Shown in pieces: positions 25,219-36,789 of a DNA stretch of 64,000 nt. The notes beneath the pieces are model-generated. The model was not told the DNA's origin and ran no database searches. It saw only the letters and a list, made by a program, of their open reading frames with translations. The first letter of the stretch is position 1, and every line of letters begins with the position of its first letter. Origin of the DNA: Nannobrachium achirus (lineage: Eukaryota; Chordata; Actinopteri; Myctophiformes; Myctophidae); NCBI GenBank assembly GCA_963921795.1, contig OY997645.1:22542918-22606917 (forward strand), given 5' to 3'. The position numbers and the translations under genes were made by a program.

Positions 25219-25291
<73 letters not shown>

Positions 25292-25292
25292 A
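25219..25292. repeat. (GA)n microsatellite
   Basis: About 67 bp of GA, then GGGA units. Confidence 0.95.
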
Positions 25293-25427
25293 GGGCAGCC
25301 TATTAATCCTATAAAGGCCAGACAATGTTTTAATCCAAATTAATTTGACTTTTATACAAATGATACAAACAGTGCAAGAGAGGCATACATAAATCCACAC
25401 CAACCCCCTGCCCGACAAAAACAACAA

Positions 25428-26532
25428 CTAGAAGCAGTGCTCTTCCGAGCACAGGTCTCCACCAGGCCGTGTGTCCTGGTGGTGTTACTGTATAATAGGC
25501 CAATGTAAAAAGGGTGGCATATGTTCTTCACCATAGATCTTTCATGGAAATCGGACGCTGCATGCATGATTTGAAGCATTGTGTTCCAAAAATGTGTTTT
25601 GCTAAAGTCTACCTGCTGGTGGCGCTATAACAGGCCAATGTGAAAAAGGTAGCATTTGTTCCTTGACCTAGTGTGGCAAATTTCACGGTAATCGCAAGCT
25701 GCGTTTGGAAGCTAATATTAGCCAATCAGGATGGAATATGAAATATCAGACGGATCGGACTTGATCACATGACTATAGAGATACTGTGTACCGATTTGCG
25801 TGATTTTTGGATAAAATCTCAAGGAGTAATATCCAAAAATGTGTTTTACATAAGTCGGCCCAAAGGTGGCGCTATAAAAGGCTGATGTGAAAAATGCAGG
25901 GCAAAGGTTTATCCTTAGACTCTAGGGAGTGCGCTTACAAAGTTTGAAACTGATCGGTGGAGTTATAGGTAAAACCACAAATCGGCCTGTTATAGTGCCA
26001 CCATGAGGCTGATTTAAAAAAAAAAAGTGGCATTTCTTCCTCGGCCTAGTGGGAACGTGTGTGCGCGATTTCATGATAATTGCACTTTGCGTTTGGGATT
26101 TGAGGCATTTTGTTCAAAACGGCTCAATCCTACAAACTTTGGAAGCCAATCTTAGCCAATCAGGATGGAATATGCAAAATCGGACAGATCTGTGTCGATC
26201 ACATGACTGTCGAGATACTGCCTACCGATTTGTAGGATTTTTGGACAAAATCTGTAAGAGTAGTGCACAGAAATGTGTTTTGCGAACATCGGCCACTAGG
26301 TGGCGCTAGAAAAGGCCCATTTGAAAGATTTAGGGCAGAGGTTCTAGATTGGCATCCAGGGAATGTGTGTGCTCACTTTGGCAGCGACCGGGCCAATGGC
26401 GACTGAGATTAGCTGCACACAAACTGCGAGGACACACGGACGGACGCACGGACGGACGGACGGACGCACGGACACACGGACGGACAAAGGGGAAAACATA
26501 CTCTCCCCCAAGCCTTCGGCTGGTGGAGACAA
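25428..26532 (-). mobile_element. Helentron-like non-autonomous element, copy 1
   Basis: Read on the minus strand it begins TTGTCTCCACCAGCCGAAGG and ends with CTGGTGGAGACC, then a hairpin (GTGCTC, GGAA loop, GAGCAC), TGCTT and CTAG, followed by T. An inverted repeat at the 5' end paired with one just inside the 3' hairpin is the asymmetric layout known for Helentrons (Helitron2). The interior has two related halves marked by GGTGGCGCTA. No Rep/helicase frame. Confidence 0.7.
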
Positions 26533-26614
26533 CAAAACAACAAAGTAGTTAATTCATTGAGACCTAGTGTATTCATCCTGAACTGTTTTGATTTAGGTCA
26601 TGTAACAGGGTTAA

Positions 26615-27783
26615 CTAGAAGCAGTGCTCTTCCGAGCACAGGTCTCCACCAGGCCGTGCGTCCTGGTGGTGCTACTGTATTATAGGCCAATGTAAAAAGG
26701 GTGGCATGTGTTCTTCACCTTAGATCTTTCATGGCAATCGGACGCTGCATGCATGATTTGAAGCATTGTTCCAAAAATATGTTTTGCTAAAGTCTACCTG
26801 CTGGTGGCGCTATAACAAGCCAATGTGAAAAAGGTAGCATTTGTTCCTTGACCTAGTGGGAATATGTGTGGCAAATTTCACGGTAATTGCAAGCATGGTT
26901 GATGATTTGAGGCATTTTGTTCAAAAACGGAGCAATCCTGCAAACTTTGGAAGCTAATATTAGCCAATCAGGATGGAATATGAAATATCAGACGGATCGT
27001 ACTTGATCACATGACTATAGAGATACTGTGTACCGATTTGCGTGATTTTTGGATAAAATCTCAAGGAGTAATATCCAAAAATGTGTTTTACATAAGTCGG
27101 CCCATAGGTGGCGCTATAAAAGGCTGATGTGAAAAATGCAGGGCAAAGGTTTATCCTTAGCCTCTAGGGAGTGCGCTTACAAAGTTTGAAACTGATCGGT
27201 GGAGTTATAGGTAAAACAACAAATCGGCCTGTTATAGCGCCACCATGAGGCTGATTTAAAAAAAAATAAGTGGCATTTCTTCCTCGGCCTAGTGGGAACG
27301 TGTGTGCGCGATTTCATGATAATTGCACTTTGCGTTTGTGATTTGAGGCATTTTGTTCAAAACGGCTCAATCCTACAAACTTTGGAAGCCAATCTTAGCC
27401 AATCAGGATGGAATATGCAAATTCGGACAGATCCGTGTCGATCACATGACTGTCGAGATACTGCCTACCGATTTGTAGGATTTTTGGACAAAATCTGTAA
27501 GAGTAGTGCACAGAAATGTGTCTTGCGAACATCGGCCACTAGGTGGCGCTAGAAAAAGCCCATTTGAAAAATTTAGGGCAGAGGTTCTAGATTGGCATCC
27601 AGGGAATGTGTGTGCTCACTTTGGCAGCGACCGGGCCAACGGCGACTGAGATTAGCTGCACACAAACTGCGAGGACACACACACACACGGACGGACACAC
27701 GGACACACGGACGGACGGACGCACGGACGGACGGACGGAGGGGAAAACATACTCTCCCCTCAGCCTTCGGCTGGTGGAGACAA
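26615..27783 (-). mobile_element. Helentron-like non-autonomous element, copy 2
   Basis: Same orientation and over 90% like copy 1 by eye, separated from it by about 80 bp. It keeps a stretch of about 50 bp lost from copy 1 near 25690 (around GAGGCATTTTGTTCAAAAAC). Its high-coordinate end lies 93 bp past the igsf5 stop codon. Confidence 0.7.
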
Positions 27784-27876
27784 TAATGCAACAAACTAAA
27801 AAAGTAGTGTCATACATTACAAAATAGTGTCAGCAACTGAAAAGTCCAGTGGTGTCTTATCACAAACACTCCATAT

Positions 27877-27987
27877 TCAGACTGTGGTTACTCTCCTGAT
27901 GGTCTTGGAGATCTCCTCTCCCAGGTCCACCTGGGCTTGACTCTCAGAGTGAAGGGACACGTTACTGGAAGACACAACATCAGGGGC
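27877..27987 (-). CDS. igsf5: igsf5 exon 8: C-terminus with PDZ ligand
   Basis: Encodes the last 36 residues, from APDVVSSSNVS to IRRVTTV, then TGA at 27877-27879. The acceptor is tgtttcag (phase 0). The C-terminal T-T-V fits a class I PDZ ligand (S/T-x-hydrophobic), as expected for a JAM4-type protein that docks on junction scaffolds. No AATAAA is visible in the 93 bp before a Helentron-like repeat begins at 27783, so the 3' UTR probably runs into that repeat. Confidence 0.8.
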   Translation of the reverse strand, partial: APDVVSSSNVSLHSESQAQVDLGEEISKTIRRVTTV

Positions 27988-30461
27988 CTGAAACATAAGA
28001 TTAAAGTCTGGTTAGTGAGACAACTCTGTGTTAAAATATGTCTTGAGGTCAAAATATCTGCATCGACCATTTATTATACATTTTCCAATAAAGCAACCTG
28101 TGATTTGTGTCCAATTGACACCATGTATTGATTCCACTGGTGAATTATGGAATGGTGACTTCGATCACAGTCCTCTATCTACTCAGGAGCGCTGCCTGCA
28201 ATTCTGTGCCCCTGGAAGATATGACTCAGGGACCAACCTAGTGTGTCTAACTGAATAGTTCCCCATCACCTTTGAGAGGGACCTGCTCCTGTTTGATTTA
28301 TAACGGTAGCAGTGTTTCACAATGCCCTTTTAAAGCCATATACTGTAGATGGCCCTGCTTTCCTAACTCTTCCATCAGCAGACTCAGAGGAACATGGTTT
28401 CAGAAACTATTGAAATGTTCTCCCCAGCAACAACCCCTTAAAAATTTAAGAATAAATTTATGCATCCTGGTGTGAGGGGTTGTGAGCTCGTAGATGCTGC
28501 CTGCTGGTTGTATTGAGACATGCATGTGGACATCGTATATAAACGTGTATTGAAACAAAAAAACAATGCCATTACTTTAAAGACATGGAGACAGAGTTGA
28601 ACCTGTGACCTCAGCACAGAGACACTGAGGTAATTGGGAAGAGAGGGTATAAACCAGTCTAAGAGATTGTATTTTTCATATCCTTCCTGCTTTCAACATT
28701 AGGCACAAAGACACAGCACTAGACATCGACATGTTTGCCAGGAATCAATGTGCCAATCGATGAATCATTTACGGGTCAGGTTTAATCATTCCTTCGAGGT
28801 ACAATTAGCTCATCAACATTGACAGGTTTACACTCGTCAAATGAATTCCAGCCAGGAGCCATAGCTCATATGCACAGCTCACGAGCACCGTATAGTGAAC
28901 TACTGTTTTATCCTAGCATCCCTAAGATCTTGAAAAAGAAGGAGCAGACCTCTCAAAATAAATGAGTTAGGTTGATCCTTTAAAATCCACCCCAGAATGC
29001 ATCTTCTCCCCGCTCTTTTTATTAGCCTCAAGTGGCTCAGAGTAGAGGAGACAGTATCACATATTAAAATGTGTATGGTTCACTGGACTATAAACAATGT
29101 GGTACCCAAATAGCTTCGCAATTATTTTTCTAAGGTCAGTGATGTACACAGTCATTGCACCAGAGGAAGCTCCACCGACTCTGTACAACGTACATTCAAA
29201 AGCTGTATGGGAAAGAACTTCTTTTTATACTCCTGCAAGATTTAAACCCATTAGCTCTATTGTTACCACTAAGTCCCCCATAATGATCTGGCTGAACAGA
29301 AGCTGGAACTAATTATAACCATACTTTAGTGGTGTTGCAGCAGTTCTATTGTTATTGTTGTTTTAGCTGTTTTTTTTTTTTACTGTCTGTGGAGAGATCA
29401 CATAGTCCCTTTGGTTTAACTGAACCTTTTTCACTAAATACGGACTATAAGTATATTATTATTTATATATTATATAATATATTTATATTTATTTAAATGT
29501 ATTTTTATTGCTTTTCTGCCCCTGTCACATTCCCCCATATGGCACACACACACGCTCACATGCGCGCACACATGCATACAGTAGATTGAGTAGAAGCACG
29601 TGCACGCACGCACACACGCACACAATCCACAACATCACAGTGTCAAGCTAAAGTTGATGCTTTTGACAGTTGTGTGCAGTTGTATGTTTTCCTTTTGTGC
29701 ATGATCATTATCAATAAACATGTCAGAAATAACATAACACAGAACGCATATACTTTATAGGCAGAATTGTGTACTTTTGTGCATGGCATTTCTGAACAAT
29801 ATGGACCTCAATTGAGTCTACAGAGTTCCACTTACAGTATTTGTAGATTCTACAGAGTTCCACTTATTTGTATATTTAATGTGTAATTTACTCTTAAGCA
29901 ATGATAATCCCCCCCCACACACACACACACACACACACACGCACATCCAATTGTACTGATAATCTGTCATCATGAAAATGTTTCAACAAAAGTAAATGCT
30001 TTGTCTAAGTCTGACCCCAGTGCTCCATATGGATGTGGATTTAACCAATGTAAGTAAAAAGCCTCAATGTTAAAACGCCTAAAATCTCCATCCTCCCGTG
30101 GATTATGCTGTAATGGATACACAGGGCCGTCTGACATGGAGATGTCAAGCAGCCCGACAGAGGACCAGCTCTGCGCTCCCCTCCTGTTCTCATCAATATG
30201 GGAGGAGGTGGCGGCGTCTCCAGCTGCAGAATGATTGACTGACTGCATTATTCAGCTCCGGATTATCCCACGCACCTCTCTTTCTCTTTCTTTCTTTGCC
30301 TTTCACTCTCCACCCCACGTCTCCCCTTCCTTCTCCTCCCTCCCTCCTTCCCTGCTTCTTTTGAATGCCCCGTTTCTGCGTTGCATTCTCTCTCTCATAC
30401 CCCAGTTCTCTTTCTCTTTCTTCCAGCCAGAGCCTTTATGCTCGATCCACTCTCCTCTTAC
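27988..30461 (-). other. igsf5: igsf5 intron 7
   Basis: Mostly repeat-poor. Holds a possible SINE piece (28590-28650), AT-rich tracts near 29450-29500 and a (CA)n at 29909-29943. The block 28740-28900 is evenly composed and repeat-free; purpose unknown. Confidence 0.6.
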
Positions 30462-30526
30462 CTTGCGGGTGCTGACTGAGTCCGTCTGGCTGTAGGTCAC
30501 CCTGATGAGCTCATTGTAGCCAGCAT
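30462..30526 (-). CDS. igsf5: igsf5 exon 7: cytoplasmic tail, part 2
   Basis: Encodes AGYNELIRVTYSQ and TDSVSTRK (residues 302-322). The phase 1 junction supplies D301. YNEL fits the YxxPhi sorting signature, and Y312 lies in a second tyrosine motif. The acceptor is aatgcag; the donor AAG-GTAAGAG is consensus. A degenerate hAT fragment starts about 60 bp upstream of the acceptor (30588). Confidence 0.8.
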
Positions 30527-30587
30527 CTGCATTGTGAGGGACAGAGACACTTAGCCCGACGTGACCTCGTCTCTTACCTCCATGCAG

Positions 30588-30866
30588 CAGTGCTTCTCAA
30601 ACTTTGTTTGTGTTAAGGACCCCTAAATTGATATTATGTATTTGGCCCTGGGCCCCCAGGGTCACAAGGTTTTGTGAGACAACATCTACAAGCTCTACAA
30701 GATCACATCACATTGTGATGCAACGCATTGTGAGCTTGTACTGTAGATTGGCTACTTTTGAATATCCTAAGTAGAAAATAGGGTTTAAGTGGTTAGGCTG
30801 ATTTAATTGTGCTGGGGACCCCTGGAATCACCTCAATGACTGCTAGGGGGTCCCTAGACCCTATAT
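30588..30866. mobile_element. degenerate hAT fragment with palindrome remnant
   Basis: Starts CAGTGCTTCTCAAACTTTG, a hAT-type end, and has GGACCCCT text and GGGGGTCCCTAGACC near the far end. At 30683-30765 a decayed recurrent palindrome (ATCTACAAGCTCTACAAG ... GCATTGTGAGCTTGTA). Confidence 0.5.
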
Positions 30867-30869
30867 ATG

Positions 30870-31940
30870 AGTAACTGAATAAAAGAGCAGGCCTGCCTTG
30901 ACCAAACGGTATATGGGATTACATGTCTGAGTAAAAAGTGGAGGAACACTTGGTTCATCTTGCATTTAATAAGCCATATATGCCTTAATACATTATAATT
31001 GCCCTTATAACTAAAATGAAAAATGTAAAACATCTTAGATATTTTATTTATTTTAGAAATAGTTCCTCTTTTACTCAAGGGGGGCAATGCCTGCCGCAAG
31101 TTGATGTCATTTGTCCATGTGTGGTCCAGTGCTATATGTACAGAATGGAATACATGTGCAACTGTCTCTCAAATAAATACAATATTTAAGGTGTTATACA
31201 TTTAGTTACGGAGGGCAATTATAATTTATTAAGGCATTGTAATCACTACATAAACCACATAAACCCTGACGTCCCTGTTCTGGGGGCAGACATTCTGTGA
31301 ATATACCAGATCTAAAAGTTCACAATGCAACGTGTTGTGAACTTGTGGAATGGCAGTGATTTGGTGTAGAGGGAAAAAGGAGGGGCCATGGTGCAGACCC
31401 ATGGGGGACGCCAGGTAAGGAAGTACAGTAGGCTATAACATGTAGTTAAGCCTGATAATCATTTTTTTTAAAGCTGACCTAGATCTGCTATTTTAGTTAT
31501 TTTGGACATCCCCAAAATAGGGACACCAGGTTGAAAGTGGTGAATGTGTATTTTGTCATTTCAGGCATCTTAAATCTTGATTAATAACTTGGTACATATC
31601 CTTAAATGGAAGATGTTTTAATCCATTTTGCCCAAAGATATTACCAGATAATACTGTATATACTTTTATCATCAATTCCTCAGTACATGAGTAGTTTAAA
31701 TAAGAGCTCGCCGCTGGGGTCTACAATAGGGTTCAATGGACGTCGACGTCGTTCGTGACGTCATTACGTCTCGGCGTCAAACATTTTGGTCTCTAGGTAG
31801 AGACCAATTTCCCCCAGAATGCACCTGGATTCACCCACAATGCACTGGAATGCAGCTTCTTCCGCATGCTTCAAAACGCCACTGAGCGTTTGCATTGAAA
31901 TGATAGCAGGGGGCGGGGCTGGTCCGCTCTCTATTATATA
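30870..31940. other. igsf5 intron 6, unassigned
   Basis: Contains palindrome-like remnants (AGTTCACAATGCAACG near 31318; TAGATCTGCTATTTTAG near 31483) and a CRE-like GTGACGTCATTACGTC near 31757. No exon evidence. Confidence 0.4.
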
Positions 31941-31942
31941 TA

Positions 31943-32449
31943 CTAGCCCTTACCCGTTCAAAGATATGAGCTCCCAAATGATGTGCAGTGTGTGGGTTAT
32001 GGGATGTGCACTGTGCACACAGTATATGAGGGATGGAAAGTAACTTTAACTGGTGCTTGCATGATGTAGGAGCATCAATGTAAGAAACCCGTTTCTTTTA
32101 ATGGCTCCAGAGATACTGTCCCCCCCCCCCCCCCCCCCCCTCCCCCCGCCCGCCCGCCTGCACACACACACACTCCCCCTTTGTGTGTGATTGTGCATGG
32201 CCTGAACAACAGCGGCCCTCCCTTAACATGTGTGGTCACAAAAGGTACTGTAGGCTAAATAGATATAGATACACCATAAAAATGCTATTATACAGCATAC
32301 GATTTGTGAAAGTGACAAACGGGCTTCACAGTTATGTCAGGTGTGTTCATATGCTGATGGTGATGCGATTTCAGATCAATTGCTCCAGCCACCGAGGAGA
32401 AACGCTGAGACACTCAGACACTCAGACATTCGCTAAATTATATGTTAGA
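31943..32449 (-). mobile_element. Helitron-like non-autonomous element, copy A
   Basis: On the minus strand it starts A|TCTAACATATAATTT and ends GGGTAAGGGCTAG|T, matching copies B (56223) and C (59177) at both ends. 5' TC, 3' CTAG and an A|T target fit Helitrons, but no clear 3' hairpin is visible. Contains a long poly-C run (about 32119-32140). Confidence 0.6.
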
Positions 32450-32518
32450 TATACGTAGATTTCTTATGGTGCTTCAAACTTTGTCTCAAAATGAGGAATG
32501 AGTACATTGTTTTCATAC

Positions 32519-32607
32519 CTGTGAGGGCCTCAGCAGAGTATCCCAGGTTGACATTACCACCCGTCTCCTCAGCAACCGAGCGTCTCCCACTCACTGATTG
32601 GTTGAAC
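32519..32607 (-). CDS. igsf5: igsf5 exon 6: cytoplasmic tail, part 1
   Basis: Encodes FNQSVSGRRS, then VAEETGGN and LGYSAEALT (residues 272-300 in the short form). It starts after ctttcacag and ends CTCACAG before GTATGA (phase 1). The RRS motif is a possible basophilic-kinase site. No domain is expected here; it is tail sequence between membrane and PDZ ligand. Confidence 0.8.
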
Positions 32608-33436
32608 CTGTGAAAGCCCAAAGGAATCATCCAATGGAAAGGATAACCTTTACCTTGGATCATGCACAGCCACCTTGTCAGACACAACACTATTTGTGAG
32701 GAGAAGTCTACTCCAAATCCCAACGGCTGAATTAAACCAGGGTTTGTGCTTTGTTTTCATTATAATGCACTTTGGAGACGAAGGAATGTCACCATTATTC
32801 ATGCAAGTTCAATTACTGTTCAGTTGAAAGACACAATAAAAAAATGTTTCTTTATTAAAATGCTTACTCCTAATGTATAGCATATCAGCTTCTTAAAAGC
32901 ACTAACAGTAATTCAATATCTGATGACGTTGTTACAAATCCTGATGGCTATTTAATGTGCGTCATTTCAAATTCCTTTCTTTAATTTTCTTTTATAATAA
33001 GGAACTATCAAAGCTATGAAGGACTTATGTGCATTTAACTTGGATTGATGCTGAATATTATTTGAGAACAAATGGAATACTGAAGCCTAATTTATACTCT
33101 GTTGCATGATGGACAGTTAGTGTTGAAGAGACCTTGAGCAAGACTCTGAACCCCTAGTTTCTCCCAATGAGCAGGTTGGTGCCTTGCATTGTTTACACCA
33201 CCATTGGTGTATGAATGTGTGTGTGAATGGGTGAATGTTAATCTCTGTAAAGCACCTTGGATAAAGGCGCTATATCAATGCACCATTTATGGTGTCACTC
33301 TATTCTGGACAAAAGACATCCTGCAACTGAACATAACAGAATAACACATTGTCTTTTGCCAGCTTTATGAAAGCAGAAATATCCATGGCCTGTGTTGTTT
33401 CTAAATATAACTAAAACGTGTTCATTAGAGTCTTAC
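32608..33436 (-). other. igsf5: igsf5 intron between microexon and exon 6
   Basis: About 0.8 kb, AT-rich; nothing else recognised. Confidence 0.5.
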
Positions 33437-33461
33437 CTTATTGCCTCGATTTGATTTGATT
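33437..33461 (-). CDS. igsf5: igsf5 candidate 25-nt microexon
   Basis: On the minus strand a 25-base exon is bounded by a strong acceptor (tttttcag) and a consensus donor (AAG then GTAAGA). Spliced after the upstream donor of exon 5 it reads K-SNQIEAI-R and rejoins exon 6 in frame, replacing one serine by eight residues at the membrane-proximal tail (net +7). With the downstream donor of exon 5 it would shift frame to a stop, so its use must be coupled to donor choice. No transcript evidence is available to me. Confidence 0.55.
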
Positions 33462-33559
33462 CTGAAAAATAAAAAAGGTCATGAACCTTGAGCATGTGAG
33501 CATGAGCATTAGAAGTGATCAATCACCAATTTTAATATTCTCATTGCACTGACCACAGT

Positions 33560-33830
33560 ATCAATATTGTTGTTGTGGGGTGGAAACCTCGTATCTCCAA
33601 GTTTCAAATTTGTACGTTCTTTCGCAAAGTAAAGCCCTGCTTCATCATACAAGGCCGTCGCACAAAAGTAGTGAAAACAGCAGATCTACAAGCACACAAC
33701 AATCGCGGTGCGAGGCGTTGTGTGCTTGTAGATCGGCTGTTTTCACTAGTTTGAATCATTTTTAAATGATAAATGCAAAACGAACGGTTTTGGACATACA
33801 AGGTTTTCACCCGACAACGACGATATGCTA
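33560..33830. mobile_element. foldback MITE (GTCGGGTGGAAACC family), copy 2
   Basis: Ends TGTTGTGGGGTGGAAACCTC and the inverse ACAAGGTTTTCACCCGACAA. The interior AAGTAAAGCCCTGCTTCATC is shared with the copies at 36470 and 38464. The recurrent palindrome sits near the centre (33667-33751). Confidence 0.75.
33667..33751. repeat. recurrent palindrome, copy 4
   Basis: GTGAAAACAGCAGATCTACA ... GTAGATCGGCTGTTTTCAC. This variant has CACACAACGCC instead of CTCACAACGCC. Confidence 0.9.
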
Positions 33831-34313
33831 CAGCAATACAGAAGTAGTAAAGGCGCCAGCCTTTATTAGTTTTGGGTCCTAAACTAATGCCACTGCCCCG
33901 GGTCAGTTTAGAATTCAACAGCAGAAGCCGGTGCAGATTGTTAATGAGTTTTATCACCTCATCAGGCTTTTTGCTTTGGCCCAAGGACCTCCTGTCAACA
34001 GTGAAATCACAACAATAACAATGGTGCAGATGGCATGCTTTGCCCCAGGAGGCACATGAACAGTTATCTCTACAGGGACGAATATAACTTTCTCATATGT
34101 TTCAGAACATTGCTGACATGTTGTCCAAAGTTAATAAAAATAACCACATTTTATCCTCATTATTATTTCCACAATAATTATCTCTACCAAGCCGATGGCC
34201 AAGAGCGGAGATTATTGTTTTCACTCCTGTAACCTGAATGGGTTTGTTTGTTTGTGTGTGTGTCATTCCACAGCATAACCAGTCAGCATCATATTTCATA
34301 TGCCAGTAGGCCA

Positions 34314-34318
<5 letters not shown>

Positions 34319-34393
<75 letters not shown>

Positions 34394-34412
34394 AGAGAAA
34401 GAGAGAGAGAGA
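34319..34412. repeat. (GA)n microsatellite
   Basis: GA run with AAAGAG interruptions at the right end. Confidence 0.95.
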
Positions 34413-34571
34413 AGGCACACTCCTATGATTGCCATGCATGTGAGAGCAAGTCTGTTCAATTAACCACTTTCTACCTACAGTACATACAGTGTTCCTATTT
34501 TGGTCATGTAATTATATGAGAAAGATATCAAACTTTACAAATTCTCAAATGTTGCCTTGGACAGCGTAAGT

Positions 34572-34781
34572 CAGTGGTGTGCCAAGTCTGGTGTGTCATG
34601 AGACAGGTCCAGGTGTGCCATTGAATTGGAAGTTCTTTTAAATTACTGTATCAGTAATTGCCTGGCATTTCTCAAAAAGCAAACTCTACCTAAAAAAATA
34701 TTTTAACCACCAAAAACATTTTTACTTGCTTGCAGTTGCCCATTGGTGTGCCTTGGGCACAACAATGTTTGAAAACAAATG
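34572..34781. mobile_element. probable hAT MITE
   Basis: Starts CAGTGGTGTGCCAAGTC and ends GTTTGAAAACAAATG. Flanks gcgtaagt and ggttaagt agree at 6 of 8. Confidence 0.45.
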
Positions 34782-34790
34782 GGTTAAGTA

Positions 34791-35240
34791 CTAGTAAGAC
34801 GCCTCAGGGCGACATTCTTGGCCATCTGGCCAGTGATGTATATCGGACCAGTTATCCATAAGGAGATCCATGTACAGTATATAGTACATCCCTTTTATAC
34901 ATGGAGATCTCTGTCTGAACCAGCCACACAGATATGGGCTGTCTTCCTCCATATATGGGCATTCCTCTATGGAGTCCTGTTAGATATGGACTTAATATTG
35001 ATTGACATCAGGGATCTCCATATATGGGCATAAAAGGGATTCTGTTAGAGTGGTTCCCATGACATCACAACATACAATATATTTTATGTCCATACATGGA
35101 AATCCCTATCTGAACCAGCCACACAGATATGGGCCATGTCTTGGCCATCTGGGCATTAATATATATCGATGACATCAGGGATCCTCATATATGGGCATTA
35201 AAGGGATTCAGGGGAATACCCAAATATGGACTTTTACATA
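34791..35240 (-). mobile_element. Helitron 3'-end fragment related to 48453-52241
   Basis: On the minus strand: hairpin CGCC-CTGA-GGCG, TCTTA, CTAG, then T, a typical Helitron terminus. The body shares the CCATATATGGGCAT units of the large Helitron. The 5' end is not identifiable. Confidence 0.5.
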
Positions 35241-35422
35241 GGTGATGTCACCTGTGATATCACCTGTGATGTCACAGTGATGTGTCAAGGGAACCAACCC
35301 ATAGATTGTAAAAATGTGTACACACACGTCTACACACGGACAAGCTGTGACATTTCTCACGGTAAACTGCAACTTTCGGTCGCAGTTCAAAGTGGGGTCT
35401 GGGGACCCCCAGGGGTCCTCAA

Positions 35423-35918
35423 TAGGGCTGTCACGATATGTCATTTTACATGACGATTAATTGTCGCTCAAATAATTGCGATTAACGATTTAATTGTGTA
35501 TTTGTCGTTGACAATTACATTTTTGTTTGGCTTGAAGGCTTTGAAGTTGCACATGGTAGATATGACACATAACCTAAATATACAAAGAAATTACTGACAT
35601 ATTTGACAACTTTATACTTAAAAAATAACATTGATAGAAAATATTGATAGAAATAACAACGTGTTGATTTTAAAATCTGTCCTTTTTTTTAAAAAATCTG
35701 TCCTAATTGATAGAAATAACGTGTCGCGATGCGACGCGTTGTGAGCTTGTAGATCGGCTATTTCCACTATTTTTAACTTTAAAAAAGTATATATGAAAAT
35801 GTTTCAAACATGGAAACCATTATGACGATTATGAAAAATAATCGCGATTATGTCAAATAATCGCGATTATGTCAAATAATCGCGATTAGACGATTATGTA
35901 ATAATTGTGACAGCCCTA
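35423..35918. mobile_element. non-autonomous hAT element, 496 bp
   Basis: Perfect 8-bp duplication gtcctcaa (35415-35422 and 35919-35926). Ends TAGGGCTGTCACGAT and ATTGTGACAGCCCTA. Rich in AATCGCGATTA units. Carries a half palindrome at 35727-35767. Confidence 0.9.
35727..35767. repeat. recurrent palindrome, half copy
   Basis: GCGTTGTGAGCTTGTAGATC then GGCTATTTCCAC, one arm only, inside the hAT element. Confidence 0.85.
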
Positions 35919-36248
35919 GTCCTCAAGGTTCCTTTGTACACTCTGAGAGTTAAGTGAACGCCGGGATAATGAATGTGTGAAGTACCAGAGAGGTCACACC
36001 TGCTACAGGGCTGTATGATAATCCCTGGGCTCCAAATTGAGGCTGAGATTTGCGCTGGTCTCAAATCAGTCCCAGGGATTACGGCTGGTTCTAGATGCAT
36101 GACTCAAGGCCACGTTTTATTATCAAAGCCACACAGGCCCCCCTTCCTCCTCCTCGTACAATTAGGAAGACCCTGCAGGAACGTCTCTGCAACATCCACA
36201 CTCTTCACAACATGGTAGCACTCATTCATCCCTTTTTCTTGACTAGGA

Positions 36249-36779
36249 CAGGGGTTTTCAAAGTGGGTAACAGGGCACCCTGGGCTGCCGTGACGCCAGT
36301 CCAGGGGTGCCGCGAAATAATTTGATGATATATGGACTTTATTTGGACACTATTTAATATTTAGTGTCATTTTAAACTTGAAGTACAAAGTTATTTTCTG
36401 TGAGTTCTAACCAAAATGGCTATTATCTCAACGTTTTCCTCGCAACATAATCACTAAAATATCGTCACTGTTGGGCAGAAACCTCGTATTTCCAAGTTTC
36501 AAATGTGTACGTCTTTTGTTAAAGCAAAGCCCTGCTTCATCATACAAGACTGTCGCACAAAACTAGATGCGAGGCGTTGTGTGCTTGTAGATCTGCTGTT
36601 TTCACTAAATTTTTTAGATAATAAATACAAAACGAACGGTTTTGGACATACACGGTTTCCACCCGACAGCGACGATATGCTATAAATATAAGGTGCTGGG
36701 AGTGAAAATTTTAGGGGTGCCTCGGATTAAAGCAATATTTATGGGGTGTCCTGAGACAAAAAAAGTTTGGGAACCCCTG
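36249..36779. mobile_element. non-autonomous hAT element with nested MITE
   Basis: Perfect 8-bp duplication gactagga (36241-36248 and 36780-36787). Ends CAGGGGTTTTCAAAG and AGTTTGGGAACCCCTG. A foldback MITE is inserted in its middle. Confidence 0.9.
36464..36686. mobile_element. foldback MITE (GTCGGGTGGAAACC family), copy 3
   Basis: GTTGGGCAGAAACCTCGTAT to GTTTCCACCCGACAGCGACG. The palindrome inside (about 36565-36606) has lost its left arm. Confidence 0.75.
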
Positions 36780-36789
36780 GACTAGGAGA

